Shown here piece after piece: positions 36,045 to 46,142 of a stretch of 64,000 nucleotides of DNA. Below the pieces are notes generated by a model. The model was not told where the DNA came from and did no database searches. It saw only the letters and a program-made list of their open reading frames with translations. Position numbers and translations under genes: made by a program. The stretch's first letter is position 1; each line of letters starts with the position of its first letter. Where the stretch lies: contig JBNGIS010034175.1 of the NCBI GenBank assembly GCA_049999725.1, positions 175,781-239,780 of the forward strand, read 5' to 3'. Source of the DNA: Haplomitrium mnioides (Eukaryota > Marchantiophyta > Haplomitriopsida > Calobryales).

Positions 36045-37130
36045 AAGTCAACAAAAACCCCAAGCAACCCTTCCAGTGCCAAAATTTAGTTTGTGTGGGA
36101 TAATGTTTTGGTGGTAGAGAGATGATATTATGAGCTTGAATAGTAGGAGAGGTGTAGGAATGTGAATCGTGAACCAAAGCACATCTCGAGTTTGTATTTA
36201 AATCTTCCCTTCATGTTCAAATCTTGATTACATGATCAAGCTCTCTTTGGCCTTTTCCAACTCAACCCCCCACCATCCTCCGCAACGCCTCTTTTAAACT
36301 ATAATAAGAAGTGTTGGACCTAGATTGAGTGTGTAAACTCCCTTTCCAGATCAATCTAGCTAGCTCTCACTTCTACCTTGAGCCATTTCCACTCCCTCTC
36401 CTTTGATTTCCCTTCTATGATCTGTTCTTAGTAGAACATAGGAGAAGGATTAGATCTAGTCCATGGCTGGATTGAGTGGCCAGTCTCTCACTTCCTCTTG
36501 ATTCAAGGGGCCTTCCTTGCTGCCTTGAAGCTTGAAGGGAGCTCCAATGCTGCCTCCTTCTCTTCCTTGACTCCACACCAGCCATGTACTCTATTTTTCA
36601 GATCTGGAAAATCTGATTCTGTTCCAGCCACATACAATCCAGCACCAACATAGACAATATGCAAGCTTCAATTTTTTTTTTTGGTAATTTCTCTTTATTG
36701 CAAGACTTGAAATGCACTTCAGATATGACTTTCTAAAGTCACTATAGCAATTATAAGATCTGCCAACAACAATATTACTCTGAAAATATGATAGCGCCCC
36801 ATCTCCACACACACACAAGGCAACATAGATGAGTTCTACCTCCGCTCCTTAGAGGATCCATGTACCTTTTACTCCCTCACCAAGAGATGGCCCTTTCAAC
36901 CATCAGTACCCACACACACCTCTACACTCAATGCATTCAATTTGGCTACCCTCTTCTTGTGATCGTCCTTGACATATTCAAATGGTTGAATAATACTTAC
37001 CATGGATTTGATGCAGCCAAGAAGTCACATTCTTCTTCGCTGCCAAGGAAATGTGGATTCTCCCTACATATCATAATTCTAAATGTTGTTGAATTCCAAG
37101 AGTGGTCTACTGGATTGGCAGGCTAAAGAG
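36045..37130 (-). mobile_element. Element D primer site and 5' LTR region
   Basis: The minus strand reads, from high to low coordinates, an LTR-like AT-rich region, 'cccacaca', and then a primer-site-like block TTTTGGCACTGGAAGGG near 36070-36090, followed by gag. The block is shared with 9695-10090. I could not match the primer motif to a particular tRNA. Near 36880 'accaagagatggccctttc' resembles the element B LTR, hinting that B and D are related families. The outer LTR edge is not defined. Confidence 0.5.
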
Positions 37131-37189
37131 GTGTAGAGCACATGCTAATTCATGCTTGAGGCATGCGTCTGTTGGCCTTGCTAGAAGCC

Positions 37190-38757
37190 TTATACTTCCA
37201 TGCTACGCATCTAGTAGGACATTTTTCAATGCATTAGTAATGTTACTCAATTGTCATGTGAAGAAATTAAAAGGAAAAAACTAGAGCGTAGAGAATCTAG
37301 AGAGATATTTTTGAAGACATAGGTAATTTTACTCAATTACCATATAGAGGAAATAAGTGAAAAAAAATAGAGCATTGAGAGTCTAGCGAGACATTTTTCA
37401 AGGCATTAGTAAATTTACTTAATCACCACATAGAGAAAATAGATGAAAAAACTAGAACGTGGAGATGTTAGAGAAACAATTTTTAATGCATTGGTTAAGT
37501 TATTGAATCATCATATGAAGACAATAGATAAAAAAAAAACTAAAGCGTCGAGAGTCTGGCGGGGTATTTTTCAAGGCATTGGTAGCTTTATTTGGTCACT
37601 ACATGTAGAAAATAAATGAAAGAAAACTAGAATTTGGAGAGTCTAGCGGGACTATTTTCAAGGCATTGGTAAATTCACTCAATTACTACATGCAAAAAAT
37701 AGATGAAAAATAAACTATGGGCATAGAGACTAAAGAGGGACATTTTATAATGCATTGGTAAAGTTATTCAATCACCATGTGCAAAAAATATATGAAAAGA
37801 ACCAGAGCATGGAGAGTTTAGTAGGAAATTTTTCAATACATTGGTAAATTTACTCACTCACCACATGTGCAGAAAATAGATGAATAAAAACTAGAGGGTC
37901 AAGACTCTAGTGGGGCACTTTTCAAGACATTGGTAAATTTACTTAATCACAATGTACCAAAAAAAAAAGATGAAAAAAAAACTAGAGCGTGGAAAGTCTT
38001 GCAGAATATCTTTCAAGGCATTACCAAATTAACTCAACCACCACATATCAAAAATGAATGAAGAAAAACTTTGAACTTTGAGACTCTAGTGCCACATTTT
38101 TTAATCCATTGGTAAAGTTACTAAGTCATGACGTGCATAAAAAAATAAAAATACCACCATGTGGAGAGTCTAGTGGGACATTTTTCAAAGCATTGGTAAA
38201 TTTACTCACTCAACACATGGAGAAAGTAGAAGAAAGAAAACTAGAGCGCAGAGAGTAGAGCACGACACTTTCAAAGCATTGGTAAAGTAACTCAATCACC
38301 ATCTGCACAAAATATATGAAAACAATCTATAGCATGGAGAGTTTAGCAAGATATTTTTGAAGTCATTGGAAAATTTACTTAGTCATCACGTGCAAAAAAT
38401 AGATGAAAGAAAACTATGGCATCAAGGTTCTAGTGGGACATTTTTCAAGGCATTGGTAAATTTACTCAGTTACCATGTGCAAAATATATATAAAAAAAAC
38501 AACAACATAGAGAGACTAGCAAGGCATTTTTCAAGCCATTAGTGAGTTCATTCAGCCACCACACATGCAGAAATAAAGTGAAGCAAAACTAGAGCGTGAA
38601 GAGTCTAGTGGAACAGTTTTAAAAGGAATGGTAAACTCACTAACTCACAACATTTAGAAAATAGATGAAAAAAAAAGAGCATGCAAAGTCTAGCAAGACA
38701 TTTTTCAAGGCATTTTGTAGCTCTACTTAGTCATCATATGTAGAAAATAGATGAAAG
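37190..38757. repeat. 87-bp tandem satellite array 1
   Basis: About 18 degenerate head-to-tail units. Markers (the 'tctag' box after 'gagag') fall near 37210, 37295, 37382, 37465, 37555, 37642, 37728, 37815, 37906, 37997, 38085, 38169, 38258, 38343, 38430, 38516, 38604 and 38690, with a mean period close to 87 bp. Each unit has 'ctagagcgtggagagtctag', 'acatttttcaaggcattgg', 'aaatttactcaatcaccaca' and 'gaaaatagatgaaa'. The array ends inside a unit, fused directly to chromovirus A2. Short frames within it are not genes. Confidence 0.95.
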
Positions 38758-39290
38758 TTTTTATCAAAGATTCATCCATTACTATGCTCATATTGTTGCA
38801 CCGCTTACGGACCTTTTAAGCAAGGAGGCAAAGTTTCAATGGACGACCAAAGAGCAAGAGGTATTTCAACAAATCAAGGATGCGATGTCTTCTCGTCCAA
38901 TTCTACAACCCTATGATCCAAAGACACATTCTATAGTTGACTTAGATGCCTCTAATTTTGCGATTGGAACAGTGCTACAACAAGAGTTTGAGGATGGACT
39001 TCATTTGATTGCCTTTGTGTCACGTTGAGTAATGCAGCAAAGAGAAATCATTCTACAAGGGATGGAGAGCAATTGGCAATGGTTTATGCTACCAAAGTTT
39101 GGAGACATTATCTTTTATAAAAGCATGTACTTATATGCACCGATCACAAAAACTTGTTGCAATCAATTCACTTGGAAAATGTGACAAGTCGTCATCATCG
39201 ATGGGAAGATCAACTACAACTCTATGATATCAAGTTGGAGTACAAGCCGAGAAAGTTCCATACTATTCTTGATGCATTGTCATGAAGACC
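38758..39290 (+). pseudogene. A2 RNase H
   Basis: Reads FYQRFIHYYAHIVAPLTDLL, IVDLDASNFAIGTVLQQEF and later segments equivalent to A1's SHRLNAAERNYS..DREQLA and TDHKNLLQS, with a frameshift near 39030. The first catalytic Asp (D-A-S) is intact here, unlike in A1. Confidence 0.85.
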
Positions 39291-39499
39291 AAATCATCAT
39301 CTAAATACATTGGAGGTTGCAAATGTTAGTATATTGCATCTTCATGAAGCAACCAATGACGGCTTTCGATAAAACTTACATAGACATGTCTTTTTTAATC
39401 TTGTTAAAGCACATTTTGTGGTCGAAGATAGTGAGTATCATGTTTTGTTTTCATTTGGGATGGTATTCTCTATCAAGGCCATCAAAAACATGTTCCAAA

Positions 39500-40330
39500 A
39501 AATGATGTGCTTCGAGTTATCCATTTACAGGAAGCACATGACATTCCAATTTTTAGGCATCTTTGGATAGACAAGACTATCGAGTTGCTTCAACGAACTT
39601 AGTGGTGGCCAAACCAAGCTCAAGATGTTTGTGGCTTTGTTTATTCTTGTGAGAGTTGTCAACGAAACAAGACTTCAAATCAAAAACCAACTAGTCTTCT
39701 TCAACCATTACAGATTCCTACTACTCGGTGGGAATGTGTAAGTTTAGATCTTGTCACTTTGCTTCCAACCACGCCTCATAAGTTTGCTCCCATTATGGTG
39801 TTTGTGGACAAGCTAAGCAAACAAGTTCATCTAGCACTAAGAGTAGATATAGTGGATGCTCCACAATTGGCAAAGATTTACTTTGATACAGTCTTTCGAT
39901 ATTATGGTATACCAAAGGTATTAATATCTAATAGAGATCCATGATTCACTAGAAAGTTCTAGCGAGAGTTGTTCACACTTTTAGGTACCCAACTATCTAT
40001 GTGTACTATTTATCATCTTCAAATAGATGGGCAAATGGAGCGCTCTAATTACACTATAGAGAATATGCTTCACGCGTTCATTAATGTTTATCATACTAAT
40101 TGGGATAGTTTCTTACTGTCTTTGGAGTTCGCCTACAACAACTCCAAACAAGAAAGTATTAGGTTTTCTCCTTTCTTTCTTAATTCGTATCAACATACTC
40201 TTGTTCCCAATGGTTTTCTTTCTCCTTCTTCTTCTAGTGTTCCAAGTATTTCTATTTTTTTGTCTCATTTACCTTCTTCCTTGCAAGATGCTTGCAGCCA
40301 TCTTACTATTGCTTGAAATTGGCAAGAACA
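39500..40330 (+). pseudogene. A2 integrase with all three catalytic acids
   Basis: The zinc region has H...H and CESCQRNK (near 39650-39675). The core has SLDLVTLLPTTP (39740-39775), MVFVDKLSKQVHLAL, LISNRDP (near 39930-39944) and DGQMERSNYTIENML (near 40030-40070), giving D, D and E in the expected order. Two stops interrupt it between the second Asp and the Glu. It is the most complete integrase core of this family in the window and supplies the reference for A1's deletion. Confidence 0.85.
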
Positions 40331-40624
40331 ATAAGCAGATAGTCATTGTCATGATTGCTCTTATGTTTTAGGTGACCAAGTTATGTCATCTACTCACGAT
40401 CTTCCATTGTCTTGTGAGACTCAAGTCTATAAGCTATCTATTGTTGGATTGGTTCTTTATCTATTTCTCACATTATTTCTACCGTTGCTTATAAACTTGA
40501 CCTTCCTCTTCATATGAAGATTCCTCCTCTATTTTCATATCTCTAAACTTAAGCCTTTTGTTCATAGTCCATCTTTTTTTCCAAATTGTATTCAACTTCC
40601 TCCTCTGGCTACTGTTGTTTTTTA

Positions 40625-40800
40625 TAATTATAAAGAATTTGAGATGAATCGTATTTTTGTGAAAAGAGTTATCAAGCGAGGTCGACATCCACAAGTTTAA
40701 TGCAAGGTTTTGTGGAAAGGCTATCAACTTTATGATGCTACTTGAGAACCTTCTTCAAATCTTGAGAATGCTCAAGAGGCTATTCAAATATTTGAAAGTT
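40625..40800 (+). pseudogene. A2 chromodomain
   Basis: Reads EMNRIFVKRVIKRGRHPQV, then CKVLWKGYQLYDAT and EPSSNLENAQEAIQIFESL, with stops near the middle and in place of the TWEP Trp. The WKGY core and the C-terminal helix are preserved better than in A1. Confidence 0.8.
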
Positions 40801-41138
40801 TGGCAATGATGAAGACGTCAAGTGGTAGAGAGTTACTTTTAGGGCTGAGATAATTTTACTTGACTTTGAAGTCACTTTTAAGGTTGAAATTGGAAGTGAC
40901 TTGTAAGTGAAGAAAGAGGGATGACACTCTCTTCTCTGGTATAAATGGAATGGCTTCATAGCCCCACTCTTTATTTTGGAGTTTCTTTTGAATCACTTGA
41001 GTTCTTTGGTTGCTTGATTTTTGCTTGCACTCTTAAGAGTTCATACCTTGGACCTTCAGTTGCTTTTGGTTGAAGAACTCTATTAGAGTTCATTGTGAGT
41101 TCTTACTCGTTTGGATTTGGTCTTTGAGTTCTTTTACA

Positions 41139-41453
41139 AGCCCAAATCAATTCAAATAATGCTTTGATAAAGAAAAAATTGTTTGTCTTTGTTGTATGGA
41201 TAAAGCTTATCAAATACTTGAATAAGAAAGGAGGAAAATTTGTACGAATCTCAATAATTGATGATATTTTGAAGGAGTTTTGAGAAGTGTTTCAAGATGA
41301 TTTTCCAAAAAGGCTACAAGATTATTGTGGAATGCCCTTTTTGATTAAGTTAATACTAGAAAGTACTTCTTATAATCGTCATATATATTGGTTGTCAACA
41401 CAAGAGTTGGAAGAGCTTTGCAAGATCTTGATAGATCTTCTTGAGAAGGATTT
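41139..41453 (+). mobile_element. Chromovirus A3, left fragment (protease-RT link)
   Basis: Reads GMPFLIKLILESTSYNRHIY and LEELCKILIDLLEKDFV, matching A1 29350-29430 and A4 43200-43310. It is cut by A4 at GATTT and resumes at 46143. Its upstream part is missing and directly adjoins A2's 3' LTR end. Confidence 0.8.
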
Positions 41454-41909
41454 TGTAATAGTACAAACATGATGTTGTCCCATTTATAAGAAAATAGAGA
41501 GGAGTGAAGGAATTTGTATGGTACACTTTTAGGGTTGAAATCATTTTAACATGTCTTGCTTTGGATGTTGCTTAAAGTGAAGTGGTATATGGTCACTTTT
41601 AAGGTTTAAATTGGAAGTTAATTGTAAGTGATCTCATTTACAATTGAAATTGGAAGTGACTATTAAGTGAAGGAAATGTGATGAGACATTTTTCTCTTGT
41701 ATATATAGAAGGGTTTTAGAGCTCCATTCTTCATTCGGGAGTTTCTCTAGAATCAATTGGGTTCTTTGGTTGTTTGGCTTTTGTTTGGCTTATTGGCATT
41801 TGGTTGAAGAACTCTATTAGAGTTCACTATGAGTTCTTACTCATTTGGATTTGGTTCTTGAGTTCTTTTACATTGATATTAGAGCTGTGGTTTCTGTTTT
41901 GGTGGTGAG

Positions 41910-43000
41910 TTACATGGAAAATTAAGAGGCGGTGGTTCAAACCATTGAACAATAGCTTGAACATCTTTCACATCTTTTGGAAGTGGGAAATAAACAAAGA
42001 GCAACTTTTAGACAAGAAAAAAGTTATAGGTGATTTTTGATACCAAAAGCATATGATAAGAAGATGGTTTGTGGTGCATTTGAGAACCTTATTTTTGATT
42101 GTGAGCAATATTTTGAGGCTACAAACATTAGAGAAGATGGTAAATGAATTTTATTTACCACAAGTCATTTAGAAGGTATTGCAAAGACTTGGTGGAGATA
42201 TCAAATGGAACAAACACAATGTGGACTTGTTGCTTATAATGTTTCTTTGTATAAACTCAAAGAAGTGGTGACTTCAAGATTTAGAGTTGGTATTGCTTCA
42301 AAAGTATGAAGAAATTAATTGGTCCAATTGAAGCAACTTGATATAGTGAGAAGCTATGCTACACGCTTTAAGGATACAATTATACAAATTCCTAATATCA
42401 GAGAAGAAGAAACACTAGACCATCTTGTTTGGAGAATGAAGCCTCACACAAGAATGGAAGCTATAATAAAAGAGCTTATTCAATTAGAAGAATCAATGCA
42501 TCAATCGGAGGCGGCACAACACATTACTCACTGCTAAAAAAGCTAGGTCACGTCTCTAGCCATGCAAATAGCATAGTCAGACCTTCACAAGCTCTAATGG
42601 AATTGAAAATTCAACAAGATTTCAAAGCACCTTATTTTGTCTTAACGATATGATTGAGGAGCACTCTTTTAGAATGTTGATAGACAACGAGAGTTTATAA
42701 AAACTTTTGTTATTGCATTTTTTTAAGATAAACAAAGCAAAATTTAGGCGTATCAAGGGGAGTGTTGTGACTATGGTTGATGGTCAAAAGCATGATGTGT
42801 TTTGCTCTCAAAATCCATTCCTTTGAAGGATTGGAAAAGAGTATGTGGAGTCTATACACTTTGTTATTGTATTTGTTTAACATGACATCATTTTAGGGTT
42901 GTCTTGGCTTGAAGATTGATCCACTCAATTTGATTGAAAAAACCGACAAATTCAAGTTACTTTACAAGGTATGATATTTTTTTTTAGTGTTTGACACCGT
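41910..43000 (+). pseudogene. A4 gag and protease
   Basis: Gag pieces: EGIAKTWWRYQMEQTQ (near 42170-42220) and VQLKQLDIVRSYATRFKD to EESMHQSEAA (42322-42520), the latter an open 72-codon frame. The protease region from 42650 corresponds to A1's RILVDSGSSKNFI, but its DSG triad is replaced (reads DNE near 42685), so the catalytic loop is lost. Confidence 0.7.
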
Positions 43001-43049
43001 TGGTGAAAAAACCTAAATCAATTTAGAATATTAATTCAATTGATGAAAA

Positions 43050-43660
43050 GTTGCATGTCTTTGTTGTTAGGATCAAGCCCATCATGCACTTGAGTAAGGA
43101 GGGAGAAAATGGTGCATGTACCTCAATGACAAATGATATTTTGGAGTTTGTGGATGTGTTTCTAGAAAATTTTCCAAAGAGGTTACAAGATGATCAAGAA
43201 ATGCCTTTTCCGATTGAGTTGATACTAGGAAGTACTCTTTATAATCGACTTATATATCGGTTATCACCATAAGAATTAGAGGAGCTTCGAAAGACCTTGG
43301 CAAATCTTCTTGAGAAGTATTTCATTCAACATAGTAAATTGCATTGGAGAGCTCTAGTATTTTTTGTACCAAAGAAAGATGGTGGATTTTGTCTTTGTAC
43401 ATATTATCGAGGCTTGAAAAATCAAATAGTGAAGAATGCCTATCCTCTACCTTGTGTTAATGATTTGTCAGATTAATTGAGTGGTGAGTAATTTTTTTCT
43501 AAGTTTGATCTTGGAAGTGGCTATTGGCAAGCTCCTATCAAGCCAAATGATGTCTCAAAGACAATTTTTTGAGAAGGTATGAACATTTTGAGTGGAAGAT
43601 TCTTACATTTGGTCTTTTTGATGCTTCGAAAATATTTATGGATCAAATAAATATTGCTAC
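43050..43660 (+). pseudogene. A4 reverse transcriptase, C-terminal half deleted
   Basis: Reads MPFPIELILGSTLYNRLIYRLSP, FVPKKDGGFCLCTYYRGLKN, KFDLGSGYWQAPIKPNDV and FTFGLFDA. The frame then jumps from MDQ to IATPLTDLL, dropping about 380 bp that in A3 hold the catalytic FLDD box. The KFDLGSGYWQ segment keeps the first catalytic Asp. Confidence 0.85.
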
Positions 43661-44160
43661 ACCACTTACAGATTTGCTATGAAAGCAAAGTTTCAATAGA
43701 TTACCAAAGAGCAATGGGCATTTCAACAACTCAAGGATGTAGTGTCTTCTCATCCAATTCTACAACTATATGACTTTAATGCATTTTGGACAGTTGACTT
43801 TGATGCCTTTAATTTTTCTATTGGAGCAGTTTTACAATAAGTGATTGAAGATGGACTTCATCTGATTGCCTTTATGTCACACAAACTAAATGCGACGGAG
43901 AGGAATTATTCATCAAGAGATATAGAGAAATTGGCGATGGTTTATGCTACTAAGGTTTGGAGGCACTATCTTTTAGAAAAGCAAGTACTTATATACACCA
44001 ATCAAAAACATTTGTTGCAATCAATTGACTTGGAGAACATGACAAGTCGACATCATTGATGGGAAGATCATCTACAACTCTTTGATATCAAGTTGGAGTA
44101 CAAGTAAAGAAATTTCCATACTATTCCTGATGCATTGTCATAGAGACCAAATCATCAACT
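43660..44160 (+). pseudogene. A4 RNase H
   Basis: Segments TVDFDAFNFSIGAVLQ, FMSHKLNATERNYSSRDIEKLA and VLIYTNQKHLLQS follow the family order; the TDH motif reads TNQ, so one catalytic Asp is lost. The frame 43841-44059 is open. Confidence 0.8.
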
Positions 44161-44369
44161 AAATACATTAGAGGTAGCAAATGTTAGTATATTACATCTT
44201 AATGAAGCAACCAATGATGACTTTCAACAAAAGTTACACGAAGATGCATTCTTTAATCTTCTTAAGGAACAATAAGAAGTCAAAGATAACGAGTATCATA
44301 ACTTTTATATTCGAAAAGGTATTCTCTATCAAGACCATCAAATATATGTTCCACAAGATGACATGCTTT

Positions 44370-45330
44370 GAATGGTGTGTTTATAAGAAACACATGATAT
44401 TCCAATCTTTCAACATCTTAGAGTAGACAAGACTATAGAGTTTCTTCAATGCACTTGATAGTGGCTAAACCTAGCTCAACATGTTTGTGGCTTTATTCAT
44501 TCTTGTGAAAGTTTTCAGCAAAATAAGGCTTCAAATTAAAAATTAACTGGCTTTCTTTAGCCACTACCAATTCCTACTGCTCATTAGGGATATATAAGTT
44601 TGGATCTTGTCACTTCGTTTCTAACCACATCTTGTGGGTTTACTACTGCTGTGGTGTTTGTGGACAAGTTAAGCAAACAAATTCATCTAGTATTGACAGT
44701 GGATATAAGGGATGCTCCACAATTGGCAAATATTTACTTTGATGCATTCTTCCATTATCATGGAATGCCAAAGGTATTAATATATGATAGAGATCCACGA
44801 TTCACTCGGAAGTTTTTGCAAGAGTTGTTCACACTTTTTGATACCAATCTATCTCTATCTACAAGGTATCATCCTCAAACAGATGGGTAAACCAAACGAA
44901 CAAATCGTACTATAGAAGATATGCTTCAAACATTTATTATTTTTCATCACACGTACTCAAATAGTTTTTTACCGGTTGTGGAGTTTGTATACAACAACTC
45001 TAAACAAGCAAGCAATAGATTTTCTTCTATCCTTCTTAATTCAAGTCAATATCCTTTTGTTCTCAATGGTTTGCTTTCTCCTTCTTTTTCCAATATTCCA
45101 AGTCTTCTACCCTTTTATCTCATTTATCTTACAAGATAATTGAAACCATCTTCTTATTGCTCAAAATCAACACAAACAACATGTCGATAAACATCATCAT
45201 GATTTCTCTTAAGTTTAAGGTTACCAAGCAGTGTTTTCTACTCATGATCTTACTTTGTCTTTAAATACACAAGTCCATAAGTTTTCTCCTGCTTGGATTG
45301 GTCATTTTTCTCTTTCTCAAGTTATTTCTC
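44370..45330 (+). pseudogene. A4 integrase, catalytic Glu replaced
   Basis: The core reads SLDLVTSFLTTSCGFTTAVV and VLIYDRDPRFTRKFLQELF, then YHPQTDG followed by a stop and TKRTNRTIEDML. The usual DGQTERTN has become DG-stop-TKRTN, so the catalytic Glu is Lys (GAA to AAA) and the Gln a stop (CAA to TAA). Both changes are G-to-A or C-to-T transitions. Confidence 0.85.
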
Positions 45331-45449
45331 TCGTTACGTACAAACTTGATCTTCCTCTTCATATCAGAACTAATCATGTATTTAATGTCTTTAAACTTAA
45401 GCTTTTTGTTTCTAGTCTTTCTTCTTTTCCAAACCGTGTTGAGATTCCT

Positions 45450-45670
45450 CCTCCACTTATAGTTCTTGATGATCATGAAGAACATAAGGTGGACCGTATT
45501 TGGCTAAATGAGTCCTCAAACATGGACAACATTCTCAAGTTAAATATTACGTTTTGTGGAAGAGATATCCACTTCATAATGCTACTTGGGAATCGTATTC
45601 GAACTTTGAGAATGCTCAAGAGGTTATTTGACTATTTGAAACTGTTGGTCATGACGAGGATGCCATTGAT
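45450..45670 (+). pseudogene. A4 chromodomain
   Basis: Reads HEEHKVDRIW, then a frameshifted stretch in which 'ttttgtggaagagatatcc' corresponds to VLWKGY and 'aatgctacttgggaat' to NATWE. It keeps the TWE Trp that A1 and A2 have lost. Confidence 0.65.
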
Positions 45671-45686
45671 TAAAAAGCGAAGATTA

Positions 45687-46142
45687 TTTAATAGTCCAAG
45701 CATGATGTTGTATTATTTATAAGAAAATATAAAGGAGTGAAGGAAGTGGTAGGGGTTATTTTTAGGGTTGAAATCATTTTAAAGTTACTTGATTTGGAAG
45801 TTACTTTGAGTAAAATGGTTTATGGTCACTTTTAGGGTTGAAATTGGACGTGATTTGTAAGTGATCACTTATATGTTTGAAATCGGAAGTGATTTGTAAA
45901 TGATCACTTTTACGACTAAAATTGAAAGTGACTTGTAAGTGAAAGAAGGGGGTGATATCTTTTTCTCTTGTATAAATATAAACACTTTAGAGCCCCACTC
46001 TTCATTTTGGAATTCCTCTCGAATCACTTCGATTCTTTTGTGTTTGGAATTTGCTTACTTTATTGTCAGTTGGTTGAAGAACTTTATTAGAGTTCATTAT
46101 GAGTTCTTTCTCATTTGGATTTGGTCCTTGAGTTCTTTTATA
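45687..46142 (+). repeat. A4 3' LTR with expanded U3 modules
   Basis: 456 bp. The U3 holds about four TCACTT...AAGTGA hairpin-type modules between 45770 and 45945, versus about two in the 351-396-bp LTRs of A1 and A3. The TATA box is TATAAATA near 45973. It ends TTTTATA (ACA decayed). Confidence 0.85.

Larger units (their letters stand above)
38758..41138 (+). mobile_element. Chromovirus A2, 5'-truncated
   Basis: Begins abruptly in the RT connection domain at TTTTTATCAAAGATTCATCC, fused to the satellite. It continues through RNase H, integrase, chromodomain and a 3' LTR remnant (about 40815-41138, ending CTTTTACA). About 80 bp across the pol-LTR border, including the LTR start, are deleted relative to A1. 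Everything upstream (5' LTR, gag, protease, most of RT) is absent. Confidence 0.85.
41454..46142 (+). mobile_element. Chromovirus A4, complete, GATTT target duplication
   Basis: 4689 bp with 5' LTR 41454-41872 (419 bp) and 3' LTR 45687-46142 (456 bp). A perfect 5-bp duplication GATTT lies at 41449-41453 and 46143-46147. Primer site 41874 onward reads TGATATTAGAGC, a two-change variant of the tRNA-iMet site. It carries gag, protease, N-terminal RT, RNase H, integrase and chromodomain. Between 43640 and 43660 the RT C-terminal half including the YxDD box is deleted. It is non-autonomous. Confidence 0.92.

Noticed and set aside
37190-38757. Tandem array as a repeat-protein gene (frame at 38357-38542)
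   Set aside because: Units of about 87 bp vary by several bases and frames break every one to two units; it is a satellite.
41139-41453. A 5' LTR-flanked minimal element between two LTRs (A2's end and A4's start)
   Set aside because: The 315-bp piece is RT sequence that resumes after A4, so it is the left half of an interrupted element and not a miniature element.
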